Shown: positions 1 to 8,789 of the stretch, piece after piece | How positions within the stretch are numbered: the stretch's first letter is position 1 | Layout of the letters: the number at the start of each line of letters is the position of its first letter | Assembly (NCBI RefSeq): GCF_028622095.1 | Contig: NZ_CP115165.1 | Span: 906,001-970,000, forward strand | DNA: 64,000 bases | Direction of reading: 5' to 3' | Source of the DNA: Deinococcus aquaticus | Lineage (GTDB): Bacteria > Deinococcota > Deinococci > Deinococcales > Deinococcaceae | Translations under genes and position numbers: made by a program | The notes under the pieces: model-generated | Databases searched by the model: none | Told to the model about the DNA's origin: nothing | The model's input: only the letters and a program-made list of their open reading frames with translations

Positions 1-152
1 AGCGCGCCCCGGGGCAGGTCGAGGCGGCGGGCCAGTTCTGCCCCGGCGGGCGTGAGGGGGGCGTCCTCGTGCGGGTGGGGGTAGCGGCGCTGCGCGTTGG
101 GGAGAGTTGGGGCGTGGCGGATCAGGTGCAGGGTCAGCGTGTCGCCGGGCAC
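1..152 (-). CDS. cobC: Histidine phosphatase family protein, probable alpha-ribazole phosphatase (5' part only)
   Basis: Partial gene: about 50 N-terminal codons are inside the window and the rest lies to the left. The translation from GTG at 152 contains LIRHAPT, the N-terminal phosphohistidine motif of the phosphoglycerate mutase/histidine phosphatase superfamily (the usual RHG is RHA here), followed by a Pro/Arg-rich stretch and [12 protein letters not shown], as is usual in this family. The start lies 2 nt beyond the cobS stop, so the two are probably cotranscribed. Alpha-ribazole phosphatase removes phosphate in the last steps of cobalamin nucleotide-loop assembly; this specific role is inferred from the neighbour cobS, since the fold alone would also fit other phosphatases. 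Confidence 0.7.
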   Translation of the reverse strand, partial: MPGDTLTLHLIRHAPTLPNAQRRYPHPHEDAPLTPAGAELARRLDLPRGA

Positions 153-154
153 GC

Positions 155-871
155 TCAGCGGCCCCAGGCGAGGGCGGTCAGGGCGGCCAGTTCGGCAGTG
201 ACGACGATCAGGCCGTAGGTGTCGCCGTTCAGGCCTCCGCCCAGGCGGCGGGCGCTGAACGCGGCGGTCAGCAGCGCGGCGGCCAGCGCAGCCACCCAGG
301 CGACCCACGCGCCGGGGATCAGCAGGGTGGGCGCGGCGATCAGCAGCGCGGCCCAGGTGCGGCCCTCGCGGCTGCGGGCGCCCAGGCTCTCGGCGCGCGC
401 CGCCGGGTAGGTGTTCATGGGGATCAGCAGCAGCGTGCGCGCGGCGACGGCCGCCACCAGCGGCGCCAGCGGCGGAATGGGGGCTGACAGCAGGCTCCAG
501 AGCAGCAGCAGGGACAGGCCCCCGGTTGCCAGTCCGAACGCGCCCACGTGCACGTCCTGCAGGATCACCAGCCGCTCGGCGGGGGTTTTCATGGCGAACA
601 GTGCGTCGGCGCTGTCCACCAGTCCGTCGAAGTGCAGCATGCCGGTCAGTAGTAGCCACGCGCCCACGCCCAGCGCGGCGATCACGCCGCCGGGCAGGGG
701 GACGGGCAGCCACAGCAGCAGCGAGACCGCGCCGCCCACGGCGTACCCGGCGAGCGGGTAGTACGCGCTGGCCCGCGCAAAATCGCCGTCCCGGATCTCG
801 GTGATGTGCGGCAGGGGCAGGGTCGTCAGGAACGTCAGGGCCAGGTGCGCGGCGCGCAGCTGATCGCGCAT
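155..871 (-). CDS. cobS: Adenosylcobinamide-GDP ribazoletransferase (cobalamin synthase)
   Basis: A 238-residue polytopic membrane protein that joins adenosylcobinamide-GDP and alpha-ribazole in cobalamin synthesis. Visible family features are the N-terminal [10 protein letters not shown] segment, the [20 protein letters not shown] stretch with its acidic HFDGLxDxxDA metal-binding motif, and the C-terminal GGLNGDTYG motif, separated by long hydrophobic helices. The length matches the family (about 240-250). I start at the ATG at 871, where MRDQL begins; a longer open frame upstream lies inside the regulator gene and has no family similarity. The ATG overlaps the stop of the upstream DtxR-type gene (ATGA), and the cobC-like gene follows directly, so the three probably form one transcript. 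Confidence 0.93.
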   Translation of the reverse strand: MRDQLRAAHLALTFLTTLPLPHITEIRDGDFARASAYYPLAGYAVGGAVSLLLWLPVPLPGGVIAALGVGAWLLLTGMLHFDGLVDSADALFAMKTPAERLVILQDVHVGAFGLATGGLSLLLLWSLLSAPIPPLAPLVAAVAARTLLLIPMNTYPAARAESLGARSREGRTWAALLIAAPTLLIPGAWVAWVAALAAALLTAAFSARRLGGGLNGDTYGLIVVTAELAALTALAWGR

Positions 872-1533
872 CACGGGGTGTGCACGTGAATCTGCGCGGC
901 CACGCCCAGCGCCAGGGTCAGGGGGTGGTCGGTCGCCCAGACGGTCAGGGTTCCCAGCGCGGCGTCCACGCTGTCCAGCCGCAGCGGCGCGCCCGGCGTG
1001 AGCCCGGCGGCCACCATGGCGCGCAGCTGAACGGCGTCGCCGTCCGGGACGCGCGCCACGGTCGCCGTGTCCCCCACTGCCAGCTGCGACAGGCGCCGCT
1101 GCGGCTGGTGCGGCAGTTCGCCGTCCAGGGTGGGGATCGGGTCGCCGTGCGGGTCGTGCGTGGGGTCGCCCAGCCACGCGGCAATGCGGGCTTCCAGGCG
1201 TTCGCTCAGGGCGTGTTCCAGCCGCTCGGCTTCCTCGTGCACCTCGTCCAGCGGGACGCCCAGCGCGCGGTGCAGGAACAGTTCCAGCAGGCGGTGGTGG
1301 CGCAGGACTTCCATGGCGACGCGTTCACCCTCGGCGGTCAGGCGCGCGCCCTGATACGGGGCGTGCGACACGAGGCCCTGTTCGGTCAGTTTTCGCAGCA
1401 TGCCGGTGGCGCTGGCGGGCGCGACGTTCAGGGCGTCGGCCAGCGCCTGCGTACTGACCTTCCCGGTCTGCCCGAGGCGCAGCAGGTGCTTGAGGTAATC
1501 CTCGGCGGAGGGCGAGAGCGGACGGGCGGTCAT
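871..1533 (-). CDS. DtxR/MntR family metal-dependent transcriptional regulator
   Basis: A 220-residue protein with the DtxR layout: an N-terminal winged helix (about residues 8-70, [13 protein letters not shown] followed by [16 protein letters not shown] as the recognition region), a metal-binding/dimerisation region rich in His and Glu ([29 protein letters not shown], about 78-130) and a C-terminal SH3-like domain. Such regulators repress or activate Mn/Fe transport genes when bound to Mn(II) or Fe(II). D. radiodurans has a manganese-responsive member of this family important for Mn homeostasis; orthology is an inference. It is divergent from the ECF sigma gene and overlaps cobS by ATGA, so it might also influence the cobalamin genes. 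Confidence 0.9.
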   Translation of the reverse strand: MTARPLSPSAEDYLKHLLRLGQTGKVSTQALADALNVAPASATGMLRKLTEQGLVSHAPYQGARLTAEGERVAMEVLRHHRLLELFLHRALGVPLDEVHEEAERLEHALSERLEARIAAWLGDPTHDPHGDPIPTLDGELPHQPQRRLSQLAVGDTATVARVPDGDAVQLRAMVAAGLTPGAPLRLDSVDAALGTLTVWATDHPLTLALGVAAQIHVHTP

Positions 1534-1562
1534 GCCGCTCAGTGTAGCCGGGGCGGACGGGC

Positions 1563-1592
1563 GGAACTTTTCGGGCGGGCGGGGCCTCTAAG
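1563..1592 (+). promoter_or_regulatory. Candidate ECF-type (autoregulatory) promoter of the sigma factor operon
   Basis: GGAACTT at 1563-1569 and TCTAAG at 1587-1592 are separated by 17 bp. GGAACTT with a TCT(A/G)A-like -10 is the classical sequence of group IV sigma factors, which commonly transcribe their own operon. The gene start at 1600 lies only 7 nt after the -10, which would make the mRNA almost leaderless. Confidence 0.45.
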
Positions 1593-1599
1593 GTATGAG

Positions 1600-2163
1600 G
1601 TGACCTTGAATGACCCCCTGGATTCCCTGTCTGACCCGGAGCTCGCGCGGCTGGCCGTGCGGGACGAACGGGCCTTCGAGGTGCTTGTGACCCGTCACGC
1701 CCCGGCCGTGCACCGGCTGGCGGCCCTGAACGTCGGGCCGGGCGCGGCGGACGAGGTCGTGCAGGACGTGTTCGTGGCCGTGCACCGGGGCCTGCGGGGC
1801 TTCCGGGGCGACGCGCAGTTCAGCACGTGGCTGCACCGCATCACCCTGAACGCCTGTGCCAGGGCCCTGGGCCGCCACCGCCCCAGTGTGCCGTTGGAGG
1901 ACGCGCCGGAACCCGCCTCGGCGCAGAACCTGACGCGCGCAGCCGAGGTCACGCAGTTGCGTGAGCAGCTCTCGGCGGCGCTGCAGACGCTGCCGCCCGA
2001 GCAGCGCGAGGCGGTGACGCTGCGCGAGGTGTCGGGTCTGGAGTACGCCGAGATTGCCGCGCTGACCGGCGCGGAACTGGGCACCGTGAAGAGCCGTATC
2101 AACCGGGGCCGCGCGGCCCTGCGGGCGTGGCTGACCCGCGCCGGAGTGACCCCCCATGACTGA
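1600..2163 (+). CDS. ECF-type RNA polymerase sigma factor
   Basis: A 187-residue group IV sigma-70 factor. Region 2 (about residues 15-85) contains RDERAFEVLVTRHAPAVHRLA, then DEVVQDVFVAVHRGLRGFRG and FSTWLHRITLNAC. Region 4 (about 120-175) contains LPPEQREAVTLREVSGLEYAEIA and GTVKSRINRGRAALR, the -35-binding helix-turn-helix. There is no region 3, as expected for this group. I start at GTG 1600, which has AAGG six bases upstream; a longer open frame further left is antisense to the DtxR gene. It overlaps the next gene by 8 bp (ATGACTGA), so sigma factor and membrane partner are translationally coupled. A GGAACTT promoter in front suggests autoregulation. The stress it senses cannot be read from the sequence. 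Confidence 0.92.
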   Translation: MTLNDPLDSLSDPELARLAVRDERAFEVLVTRHAPAVHRLAALNVGPGAADEVVQDVFVAVHRGLRGFRGDAQFSTWLHRITLNACARALGRHRPSVPLEDAPEPASAQNLTRAAEVTQLREQLSAALQTLPPEQREAVTLREVSGLEYAEIAALTGAELGTVKSRINRGRAALRAWLTRAGVTPHD

Positions 2164-2455
2164 CCACCCACACCCGAATGACCTGCCTGACCCTGCACTG
2201 GACGCCCTGTTCGAGCGGGCCCGCACCCTGACGCCCGAGGACTCCGGGGCGGCCGGGCGGTTCCTGACGGGCCACCGCGCGCGGCAGGAGGCGGCGCGGC
2301 AGCAGCGGGCGCGGACCTGGCGGGCCGGGTGGGTGTCGGCGGCGCTGGCCTCGGCGGCCGTCGTGGCGGGCCTGACCGTGCTGCGCCCCGCCCCGGCCCT
2401 GCCGAGCAGCGCGGCGTACGACGCGTACCAGAGCGCCTGGGGAGAGGGCTGGTGA
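2156..2455 (+). CDS. Putative membrane-anchored anti-sigma factor (short)
   Basis: A 99-residue protein: a charged N-terminal half (about residues 1-55, Arg/Gln/Glu-rich, likely cytoplasmic), one hydrophobic segment ([18 protein letters not shown], about 60-77) and a short tail of about 20 residues outside. The gene overlaps the end of the ECF sigma gene and the start of the next gene (GTGA at 2452-2455). Position, size and topology are those of an anti-sigma factor that holds the ECF factor at the membrane. I do not see a zinc-finger HxxxCxxC motif, so the assignment rests on context rather than on a recognised domain. Confidence 0.6.
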   Translation: MTDHPHPNDLPDPALDALFERARTLTPEDSGAAGRFLTGHRARQEAARQQRARTWRAGWVSAALASAAVVAGLTVLRPAPALPSSAAYDAYQSAWGEGW

Positions 2456-3234
2456 GGCGGGACGCGCTGCTGGGAACCGGCCTGCTGCTCGCCGCCCTGG
2501 GCGGCGCGGCGCACGCCACCGACACGGACGACCTTCTGGCGGCCCTGAAGCGGGCGCGGACGCTCGCCGCGCGCGGGCAGGCCGAGGTGACAGTGCTGTT
2601 CCCGCCGCGCGCCGTGCCCACCCGCGCCGCGAACGCCCTGCCGGTCGTGGCGGTGCGGCCCGCGCTGCTGCTGAAGAATTTTGCGGTGGTGAACGCCGGG
2701 CCGCAGTCCGTGGCGGGCCGGGACGCCGTGCGCTTCGACCTGACGCCGAAGGTGGGCGGCGCGGGCCACTGGTCGCTGTGGGTGGACCGCGCGTGGAACG
2801 TGCCGCTGGCCTTCGAGGAACGCCGCGCGGACGGCGCGGTGGTGCGCCGCGCGGCGTTCCTGAAGGTGAACGCCGCGCCGGCGAAGGTCGCGGCAGCGGT
2901 TCCGGCCGTGCCGGAGGGCCTGCGCGGCGCGCTGGGGCGGGCGCTGCCGGGTCTGAGTCTCCCGGCGGGGTTCACGCCGGTCGGGGTGCGGGCGCGCGTG
3001 GCAGGCGGGGTCGAGGTGACCCTGAGCGACGGTCTGAACGTGCTGGCACTGGTGCTGGCCCCGCAGGACGTCAGGGGCGCGCCGGGCGTGGCGTCCCGGC
3101 GGGTGGGAAAGGTGTTCGTGTGGCTGGTCGGGAACCTCCCGGACGCGGAGTTGCGCGCGGCGCTCGCGGGGGTGCGGCGGGCCTCGGCGGACACCCTGGG
3201 AACTTTTGCGGGGCCGGGCGACTCTAACCCGTAG
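2452..3234 (+). CDS. RseB/MucB-like exported regulatory protein
   Basis: A 260-residue protein from GTG 2452, overlapping the previous stop by GTGA. It begins with a signal-peptide-like segment ([21 protein letters not shown], cut probable after residue 20) followed by [24 protein letters not shown] and a beta-rich domain ([46 protein letters not shown]). This resembles the LolA-like N-terminal domain of RseB/MucB, the periplasmic sensors that modulate anti-sigma factor proteolysis, followed by a second smaller domain (about 165-255, ending with predicted strands). Order sigma, anti-sigma, RseB-like is the usual one. Family assignment is by pattern, so moderately certain. Confidence 0.65.
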   Translation: MRRDALLGTGLLLAALGGAAHATDTDDLLAALKRARTLAARGQAEVTVLFPPRAVPTRAANALPVVAVRPALLLKNFAVVNAGPQSVAGRDAVRFDLTPKVGGAGHWSLWVDRAWNVPLAFEERRADGAVVRRAAFLKVNAAPAKVAAAVPAVPEGLRGALGRALPGLSLPAGFTPVGVRARVAGGVEVTLSDGLNVLALVLAPQDVRGAPGVASRRVGKVFVWLVGNLPDAELRAALAGVRRASADTLGTFAGPGDSNP

Positions 3235-3287
3235 AACACGCACACCACGGTTCACACAGCAGCGCACCCCCGCTTCAAGGAGACCCC

Positions 3288-4553
3288 ATGACCCTGACTC
3301 CCCTGACCCGCCCCCTGAGCGCCGAGGACGCCGCGCACTTCCTGCGGCGCACGGCGTTCGGCGCGACCGACGCGCAGATCCGCGCGCTGGTGGGCAAGGA
3401 CGCCCGCACGGCCGCGCGCGAGGCCCTGGCGTTCGATCAGAAGACCGCGCCCGGTAATCCCTTCGATCCCATGCAGGGGGCCGGCCCGGGGCCGATGCTG
3501 CAACTCACGCGCGGCGCGTGGCTGTTCGAGCTGGTGTACGGCCCGCACCCGCTGCGCGAGAAACTGGCCCTGACCTGGAGTAACCACTTCGTGATCGGCA
3601 CCGACAAGGTCCGGAACGTGCACGCGCTGGCCGGGTACCTGGGCCTGCTGCGGCGGCACGCGGCGACCACGAGTTTTGAACGCTTCACGCTGGAGGTCGC
3701 GCAGGCCCCGGCGATGCTGCGGTACCTCGACAACGATCAGAACCGGCGGGGGAAACCGAACGAGAATTTCAGCCGGGAACTGCTGGAACTGTTCACGACC
3801 GGCATCGGGCAGTACTCCGAGGACGACGTGCGCGAGGGCGCGCGCGCCCTGACCGGCTGGACCTTCGAGGGCGGGCGCGGCAACCAGAACTACCTGGAAC
3901 CGTCACGGTTCGTGTTCAACGAGCGGCAGCACGACCCGGGCCGCAAGACGTACCTGGGTCAGAGCGGCGAGTTGCGCGGCGAGGACATCATCCGGCTGGC
4001 CGCCACGCACCCGCAGACGGCCACGTTCGTGAGCCGCAAACTGCACCGCGCGTTCCTAGCCGACACGCCGGACACGGCGGCCGTGCAGGGCAGCGCCGAA
4101 ACGTGGCGGCGCACGAATGGGAATGTGCGGGCCGTGCTGGAAGAACTGCTGTCCAGCGAGGCCTTCTACGCCAGCCGCGCCCGGATCATCCGCAGTCCGG
4201 TCGAGTACGTGGTGGGCGCGCTGCGCACCCTAGGGCAACCGAAGATGGACGCCAAGGCCCTGCTGAACCTCACGCAGACGGCCGGACGCATGGGGCAGGT
4301 GCTACTGCAACCCGAGAACGTCAAGGGCTGGGACGGCGGGCGCGAGTGGATCAACGACACCACCCTGCTGCTGCGCCTGCAACTCGCGGCGGCCCTGACG
4401 CTGGGCAGCAAGGCCCCGCCCCTGACGGCCGCGCCGTCCGCGCTGGCCCTGACCGGCCTGGAACGCCCGCCCAGCGCGGCGGCCACCCTGAAGCTGAACC
4501 CGCAGCAGGCGACGTACCTGCACCTGATCAGCCCTGAATTCCAGCTGGCCTGA
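3288..4553 (+). CDS. DUF1800 family protein
   Basis: A 421-residue DUF1800 protein: [21 protein letters not shown] near the N terminus, [19 protein letters not shown] around residue 85-105, the [33 protein letters not shown] block around 155-190, and a C-terminal [22 protein letters not shown] motif (seen as [21 protein letters not shown]). No signal peptide is visible. AAGGAG lies seven bases before the ATG. DUF1800 genes are nearly always found next to DUF1501 genes, as here; the pair is widespread in bacteria but the biochemical role is unknown, with export or envelope functions often assumed. Confidence 0.88.
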   Translation: MTLTPLTRPLSAEDAAHFLRRTAFGATDAQIRALVGKDARTAAREALAFDQKTAPGNPFDPMQGAGPGPMLQLTRGAWLFELVYGPHPLREKLALTWSNHFVIGTDKVRNVHALAGYLGLLRRHAATTSFERFTLEVAQAPAMLRYLDNDQNRRGKPNENFSRELLELFTTGIGQYSEDDVREGARALTGWTFEGGRGNQNYLEPSRFVFNERQHDPGRKTYLGQSGELRGEDIIRLAATHPQTATFVSRKLHRAFLADTPDTAAVQGSAETWRRTNGNVRAVLEELLSSEAFYASRARIIRSPVEYVVGALRTLGQPKMDAKALLNLTQTAGRMGQVLLQPENVKGWDGGREWINDTTLLLRLQLAAALTLGSKAPPLTAAPSALALTGLERPPSAAATLKLNPQQATYLHLISPEFQLA

Positions 4554-4635
4554 CCCCGACCGGGTTGTGGGCTGTGGGCACCGTGTCCAACCATTCTCCT
4601 TTGCTTTGAACATGAACCTTCCGGGAGGTTTTGCC

Positions 4636-5808
4636 GTGACGAACCGACGTGATTTCCTGAAACTCTCCGCCCTGGCGGCCGCCGCCACGACCGGCATGCC
4701 CGGTTTCCTGGCGCGCGCCGCCGCGCAGGCCGCTGGCAGCAAGACCCTGGTCGTGATTCAGCTGACCGGCGGGAACGACGGCCTGAACACCCTCGTTCCG
4801 TACAGCAACGGCGCGTACTACGCCGCGCGGCCCACCATCGCCATCCCGAAGAAGGACGTGCTGACCCTCACGCCGGACCTGGGCATGCACCCCGCGATGA
4901 GGCCGCTGATGGGCCTGTGGGACGGCGGCCGCATGGCCTGGATGGAGAACGTGGGCTACCCGAACCCGAACCGCAGTCATTTTGCCAGCATGGCGATCTG
5001 GCACACGGCGGACCCCTCGCAGGCGCAGTCGGACGGCTGGATCGGCCGTCTGGCCGAGAGCATCGGCGATCCGTTCTGCGCCAGCAACATCGGCGCGGCC
5101 ACGCCGCAGGCGCTGCGGGCCAGCGAGTTCAGCCTGCCCAGCATCGACACGGTGGATAACTTCCAGCTGAAGCTCCCGCAGGGTCTGGGCGGCGCGTTCG
5201 GGGACATGCTGGACGCCGCCAGGAGCGGTGAGGCGGCGTTCCTGACGCAGGCGACCCGGCAGATGATGAAGAACACGGCGCGCGTGCAGGCCAACGCCCA
5301 GAAGTACCGGGCCGGGGCGACGTACCCGGAAGGGAGGTTCGCTGCGCAGCTGCGCGACACGGCCCGCCTGATCGCCGCCGGGGTAGGGCAGCGGGTGCTG
5401 TACGTGTCGCTGGGCGGCTTCGACACGCACGCCGGGCAGCGCGCCGAGCAGGACGAGCTGCTGGGCACGCTCGCGTCGGGCCTCGCGGCTTTCCACGCGG
5501 ACCTGGAACGGCAGGGACTGGCCGAGAACGTGGTCGTCATGGGCTTTTCCGAGTTCGGGCGGCGCGTCGCCGAGAACGGCAGCGCCGGCACCGATCACGG
5601 CAAGGGCAGCGTGATGTTCGCGCTCGGTAGCGGCGTCAGGGGCGGCGTGCACGGCAGCAGCCCGGATCTGGAGGACCTGTCGGACGGGGACATCAAGTAC
5701 CGGCAGGATTTCCGGGGCGTGTACGCCGAGGCGCTGAGCGGCTGGCTGGGCCTGAACGCCCGCGAGATCCTGAACGGCGACTTCCGGGGTCCGGGCTGGC
5801 TGGCATGA
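4636..5808 (+). CDS. DUF1501 family protein with Tat signal
   Basis: A 390-residue DUF1501 protein (alkaline-phosphatase-like fold family, sulfatase-related). I start at GTG 4636, which has GGGAGG eight bases upstream; this places [15 protein letters not shown] at the N terminus, a twin-arginine signal with the RRDFLK motif. Further landmarks: [67 protein letters not shown] and [21 protein letters not shown], all typical of the family. Its export through Tat implies a folded, possibly metal-bearing protein. It sits between DUF1800 and a small cytochrome, whose ATG overlaps its stop (ATGA), suggesting one envelope pathway. Confidence 0.9.
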   Translation: MTNRRDFLKLSALAAAATTGMPGFLARAAAQAAGSKTLVVIQLTGGNDGLNTLVPYSNGAYYAARPTIAIPKKDVLTLTPDLGMHPAMRPLMGLWDGGRMAWMENVGYPNPNRSHFASMAIWHTADPSQAQSDGWIGRLAESIGDPFCASNIGAATPQALRASEFSLPSIDTVDNFQLKLPQGLGGAFGDMLDAARSGEAAFLTQATRQMMKNTARVQANAQKYRAGATYPEGRFAAQLRDTARLIAAGVGQRVLYVSLGGFDTHAGQRAEQDELLGTLASGLAAFHADLERQGLAENVVVMGFSEFGRRVAENGSAGTDHGKGSVMFALGSGVRGGVHGSSPDLEDLSDGDIKYRQDFRGVYAEALSGWLGLNAREILNGDFRGPGWLA

Positions 5809-6281
5809 AGGCCACATGCAGGGTGACGCTGGCGCTGGCGGCGCTGCTGGGCGGCGCGGCGCTGGCCCTCCCGAAGTACCGCCTGCAGGCCGCGCCGCAA
5901 CTGCACCTGACGGGCGGGAACGAGCTGTGGCAGCTGGACCGCCGCGTGATGCCCTGCTCGTACTGCCACGTGCAGGAGGCGGGCGGCGCGCCCTGGAATC
6001 CGTTCGGGCAGGCTATCCAGGCGACGTTCCGCCGCGAGGCGGAGGCGGGCCGCGCCGTGAAGTTCCCGCAGGCACTCTCGGTGCTGCTCGAATCGGGCGG
6101 GGACGCCGACGGCGATGGGTACCCGGACGCGCTGGAGATCTTTGCCAGAACACTGCCCGGCGATCCGGCCAGCCGCCCGGAGCGGCCCGTGGCCGACCTT
6201 CAGGCAGAGTTCGACGCGGCGGGCGGCGCGGCGCAGTTCGCCCCGCCGGAACCCGGCCGGAAGGGCACCGGGAACAAATAA
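5805..6281 (+). CDS. Small exported protein with a single c-type heme motif
   Basis: A 158-residue protein with a signal peptide ([21 protein letters not shown]) and one CSYCH sequence (around residue 47-51, in [21 protein letters not shown]), the CxxCH site for covalent heme. Around residue 100 is [12 protein letters not shown], an EF-hand/thrombospondin-3-like calcium loop. The start ATG overlaps the DUF1501 stop, so the two are cotranslated. Heme C attachment would happen on the outer side of the membrane, matching Tat export of its neighbour. Low similarity to known cytochromes otherwise; it may be a structural heme protein rather than an electron carrier. Confidence 0.75.
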   Translation: MKATCRVTLALAALLGGAALALPKYRLQAAPQLHLTGGNELWQLDRRVMPCSYCHVQEAGGAPWNPFGQAIQATFRREAEAGRAVKFPQALSVLLESGGDADGDGYPDALEIFARTLPGDPASRPERPVADLQAEFDAAGGAAQFAPPEPGRKGTGNK

Positions 6282-6286
6282 ATAAT

Positions 6287-6316
6287 CCGCCTCTTACGGG
6301 CGGCTGCGTTTCTTTC
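6287..6316. terminator. Intrinsic terminator hairpin, probably bidirectional
   Basis: CCGCC at 6287-6291 pairs with GGCGG at 6299-6303. On the plus strand it is followed by a T-rich stretch (6309-6316), just after the cytochrome gene. On the minus strand it is followed by ATTATTTATTTG. Confidence 0.6.
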
Positions 6317-6329
6317 GATTGATAGGAAT

Positions 6330-6358
6330 AGAATACCACGGAATGCAGGAACCGTCAA
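6330..6358 (-). promoter_or_regulatory. Promoter reading left into the terminator hairpin
   Basis: On the minus strand TTGACG (6358-6353) and TATTCT (6335-6330) are spaced by exactly 17 bp. There is no gene downstream on this strand: transcription starting near 6323 would meet the hairpin at 6287-6303 after about 20 nt and stop near 6275. The element resembles the one at 31644-31708 in sequence and layout. Confidence 0.5.
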
Positions 6359-6443
6359 GCCTATGCACGGGCACCGGAAAACTCGCCCTGACACGCTCCT
6401 GTTGCGGGGGCGGCCGGGCGGGGTATGCAGCGGGTCCCTGCCT

Positions 6444-6651
6444 TCAGAGGTCTTTCTCCCAGGTGATCCACATGCGTTCCGTGCGGTAGCCCAGGCGGGT
6501 GTTCACGCGCAGCATGGGCAGGTTCAGGACCGTGCCGCCCGTCCCGGCATGCGTGTGGCCCTCCCCTTTCGCCCAGGTCAGGGCGTGGGCTTTCAGGGCA
6601 GTCGTCACGCCCCGGCGGCGGTGATCCGGGTGGGTGACGGTTCCCTCGCTG
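6444..6651 (-). pseudogene. 3' fragment of GNAT acetyltransferase interrupted by the insertion sequence
   Basis: The minus strand from 6651 to the TGA at 6444-6446 encodes the acetyl-CoA-binding core of a GNAT protein: SEGTVTHPDHRRRGVTTAL, then ALTWA, and a C-terminal RLGYRTERMWITWEKDL. The first 7 bases (6645-6651) are the target-site duplication. The N-terminal part is at 7829-8563, on the other side of the element, in the same frame: removing the element and one duplication copy joins ...TEVDSE to GTVTHPDH.... The R-x-x-G acetyl-CoA loop lies in this fragment, so neither half should be active alone. Confidence 0.85.
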
Positions 6652-6664
6652 CAAGAGTTTCCAC
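6645..6664. repeat. Left target duplication and terminal inverted repeat of the insertion sequence
   Basis: 6645-6651 is the target-site copy CTCGCTG; 6652-6664 is the left terminal repeat CAAGAGTTTCCAC. Partner sequences are at 7816-7835. Confidence 0.93.
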
Positions 6665-7828
6665 AGGCGAGGGAATAGCGACCAGCACGAAGGCCCAGGA
6701 GGCAGGGGCTTGAAATTCCCCGGTCTCATGGGCCTTTATGCGAAGTGACTATGCCTCGCATCCCCAGCCTACCGCACAGCATCATCACCGCTCAGCTGAA
6801 CCGGGTCACCAGCCTCAGTGGCCTCATCCCCTACAGCACCCTGTGTAAAAGTGCCATCTCCAAAGAGATGGCGCGGGACTCCTTCGCCTCCACGGAGGAC
6901 TTCAAGCGTCGAGCCAGGAACGCGCCGGAGGGCGCGTTCCTGGCCATTGATTTCGTCATGGTGCCCCACGCCGGACGGACGATGGAAGGCGTGAACTACC
7001 ACTACAGCGGTCAGGCCCAGACCCGTCTGGGCCATCAGTTCACCTCCGCGGCCCTGGTCAGGTTCGGTGAAGATCCAGTTCCGTTGCTGGAGCGCTTCAA
7101 GGTTTCCCAGGCCCTGCATACAGAGCGCTATCCTTACCGTACAGCGACTCAGGAAATGATCCACGTCGTCCAGGATTGCCTCGCGGCGGGCGTCCCCATG
7201 GCGGGTCTCCTCCTGGATGGGGAGTTCGGGCGGGACGCGGCTGTGACCTTCAGTCGCGAGCATCAGATTCCGGTATTGATCCGTGCCAAAGCCAATATGA
7301 CCGTGCAGTTCGAGGGTGAGGGACTCACCCTCGGTGCGCTGAGTCGGCAGTTCCCTCCAGAACGCTGCCACCTGTACGCGGAGTTCGGGTGGCGTGTCCG
7401 TCGATTGTCGGTCACCCGTGAGGTCGGTGGGTTCGATGTCCTGATCGTGTGGCGCAAGGTGCACGGGGAGTGGACACGGTTTTTCCTGTTCAGCACGTTT
7501 GGTGGTGACGTCACGGTTCGCTCACTGCTGCGGGCCTGGAAGGCCCGCTGGGGAATTGAGGTGATTCACCGGTTCTTCAAGCAGAACCTGGGACTGGGAC
7601 GCTGTCATTGCCGGACGATCCAGGCGCAGGAGAACTGGGTGTGGTGCGTGGTGGAGGCCTTTCACGCGGTGTTACGGGTGCGTAGGGAAGTACCGGGAAT
7701 GACGTGGCGGGCCGCACAACGGCAGGCAGCTCAGAATGCCGAAAAGTACGTCCTGACCGGGATGGAGCAGGACGGCCCCCTGCTTGACGCCGCGTGACAC
7801 GACATCAGCAGGGAAGTGGAAACTCTTG
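6652..7828 (+). mobile_element. Insertion sequence, 1177 bp, IS4-like DDE type
   Basis: The element begins CAAGAGTTTCCAC (6652-6664) and ends with the exact inverse GTGGAAACTCTTG (7816-7828), a 13-bp perfect terminal inverted repeat. It is flanked by the 7-bp direct repeat CTCGCTG (6645-6651 and 7829-7835). It carries one transposase gene and nothing else. Intact ends, intact transposase and a perfect target duplication point to a recent insertion. It interrupts the GNAT gene. The exact IS family cannot be fixed without a database comparison. Confidence 0.93.
6745..7797 (+). CDS. DDE transposase of IS4-like type
   Basis: A 350-residue transposase from GTG 6745 (an ATG at 6751 is an equally good start). 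Candidate catalytic residues: first Asp in FLAIDFVMVPHAG, second Asp in AGLLLDGEFGRD, and Glu in WKARWGIEVIHRFFKQNLGLG, where the R-W-x-I-E...F...K...LGL pattern is the IS4-superfamily C-terminal signature. It catalyses cut-and-paste movement of the element. The frame is intact over the whole element and ends 31 bp before the right terminus. Base composition is slightly less GC-rich at third positions than the neighbours. Confidence 0.92.
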   Translation: MTMPRIPSLPHSIITAQLNRVTSLSGLIPYSTLCKSAISKEMARDSFASTEDFKRRARNAPEGAFLAIDFVMVPHAGRTMEGVNYHYSGQAQTRLGHQFTSAALVRFGEDPVPLLERFKVSQALHTERYPYRTATQEMIHVVQDCLAAGVPMAGLLLDGEFGRDAAVTFSREHQIPVLIRAKANMTVQFEGEGLTLGALSRQFPPERCHLYAEFGWRVRRLSVTREVGGFDVLIVWRKVHGEWTRFFLFSTFGGDVTVRSLLRAWKARWGIEVIHRFFKQNLGLGRCHCRTIQAQENWVWCVVEAFHAVLRVRREVPGMTWRAAQRQAAQNAEKYVLTGMEQDGPLLDAA

Positions 7829-7835
7829 CTCGCTG
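7816..7835. repeat. Right terminal inverted repeat and target duplication of the insertion sequence
   Basis: 7816-7828 reads GTGGAAACTCTTG, the inverse of the left end; 7829-7835 reads CTCGCTG, the same 7 bp as at 6645-6651. Confidence 0.93.
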
Positions 7836-8563
7836 TCCACTTCCGTGCCACGTGGCGTCAGGCGGGTCAGGGCGACGATCTGGCCGCGCCAGCGGGTCAC
7901 GAACGCGGCCTCTTCACGCCGGATCACGTCCCGCAGGCCGTCACGGGTGAGGGGGTCGGGCATGGTGGTGGGGTTGCGCGGCTGGTCGCGCACGCCAGTC
8001 TGGTGCAGGGCGTACAGGGCGTCCCAGTCGGCTTCGGGGGCGTCCGGGTTCAGGCGTTCGGGTTCGTAGCCGGCGAGGAACAGCCGCTCCTGAAGCCCCT
8101 CGAAGGGCGCAGGGTCGAAGGTGGTCAGGTCCAGGTGCGCGCCCCAGGACTGCCACGCGTTGCGGAACCCGGCCGCCGCGAAGAAGGTCATCTGCTCCGT
8201 GAAGTCCTCACGGGTGACGCCCAGCACGCGCCGGAACCCGGCGGGAATTGCAGCCAGATGCGCCAGCAGCAGCGGCGTGAACGACGCGGCGTCTCCGGCC
8301 ATGTCCAGGCGCAGGGCGTCCGGCACGCCCTCTCCGAACGGCGCGAGGCGCGCGGTGGCGACCACCACGCCGTCCTGCTCGGCCACGAGGCGCGTGGGGC
8401 GGGTGCCGGCGGGACTTTCGCGGAAGTGTTCCGGCGTGTACGTCCAGTGGCCGCGCACGCCCTCCGTGACAAGGCGGGCGACGGCTGCGGCGTCGGTGGC
8501 GCGGAATGGGCGGAGGGTGGGCAGGTGGTCGGTGCGGTGTGTCGCGTGGGTCATGGCCGTCAT
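7829..8563 (-). pseudogene. 5' fragment of GNAT acetyltransferase interrupted by the insertion sequence
   Basis: From ATG 8563 (or ATG 8554, MTHATH) the frame encodes about 242 residues with an N-terminal GNAT-like domain (TLRPFRATDAAAVARLVTEG, then VVVATARLAPFG) and a second domain beginning AFVTRWRGQIVALTRL that is cut at TEVDSE by the insertion sequence. Reading on, the element adds only QEFPLPC and a stop. Joined to 6444-6644 the gene would encode about 308-311 residues with two GNAT-type domains, the usual size for bidomain members. Substrate unknown. Confidence 0.85.
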
Positions 8564-8754
8564 GGTGCGCGGCGCCCCACCCTGGAGGCGAACCGGGCGG
8601 GTAAGCCTTCTGGCCTAGGGTCGGGTGGAGGGTCATCTGGTCCGTGCATATGCGGCGTGTTTGCCCGGCAGTGGAACCCGCTGGGGCAGGCTGGAGATGG
8701 AGATCGGGTGAAGATGCAGTGGTCCGCATACTCAGACTCTATTCACGGAAGGGC

Positions 8755-8783
8755 TTGACCTTATTACGCCACCGGCGTATTAT
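8755..8783 (+). promoter_or_regulatory. Strong vegetative promoter upstream of the tkt region
   Basis: TTGACC at 8755-8760 and TATTAT at 8778-8783 with a 17-bp spacer: the best consensus-like promoter in this part of the window. Transcription would begin near 8790. A GGAGG follows at 8798-8802, before TTG 8808 and GTG 8811. Confidence 0.6.
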
Positions 8784-8789
8784 GTCTTT

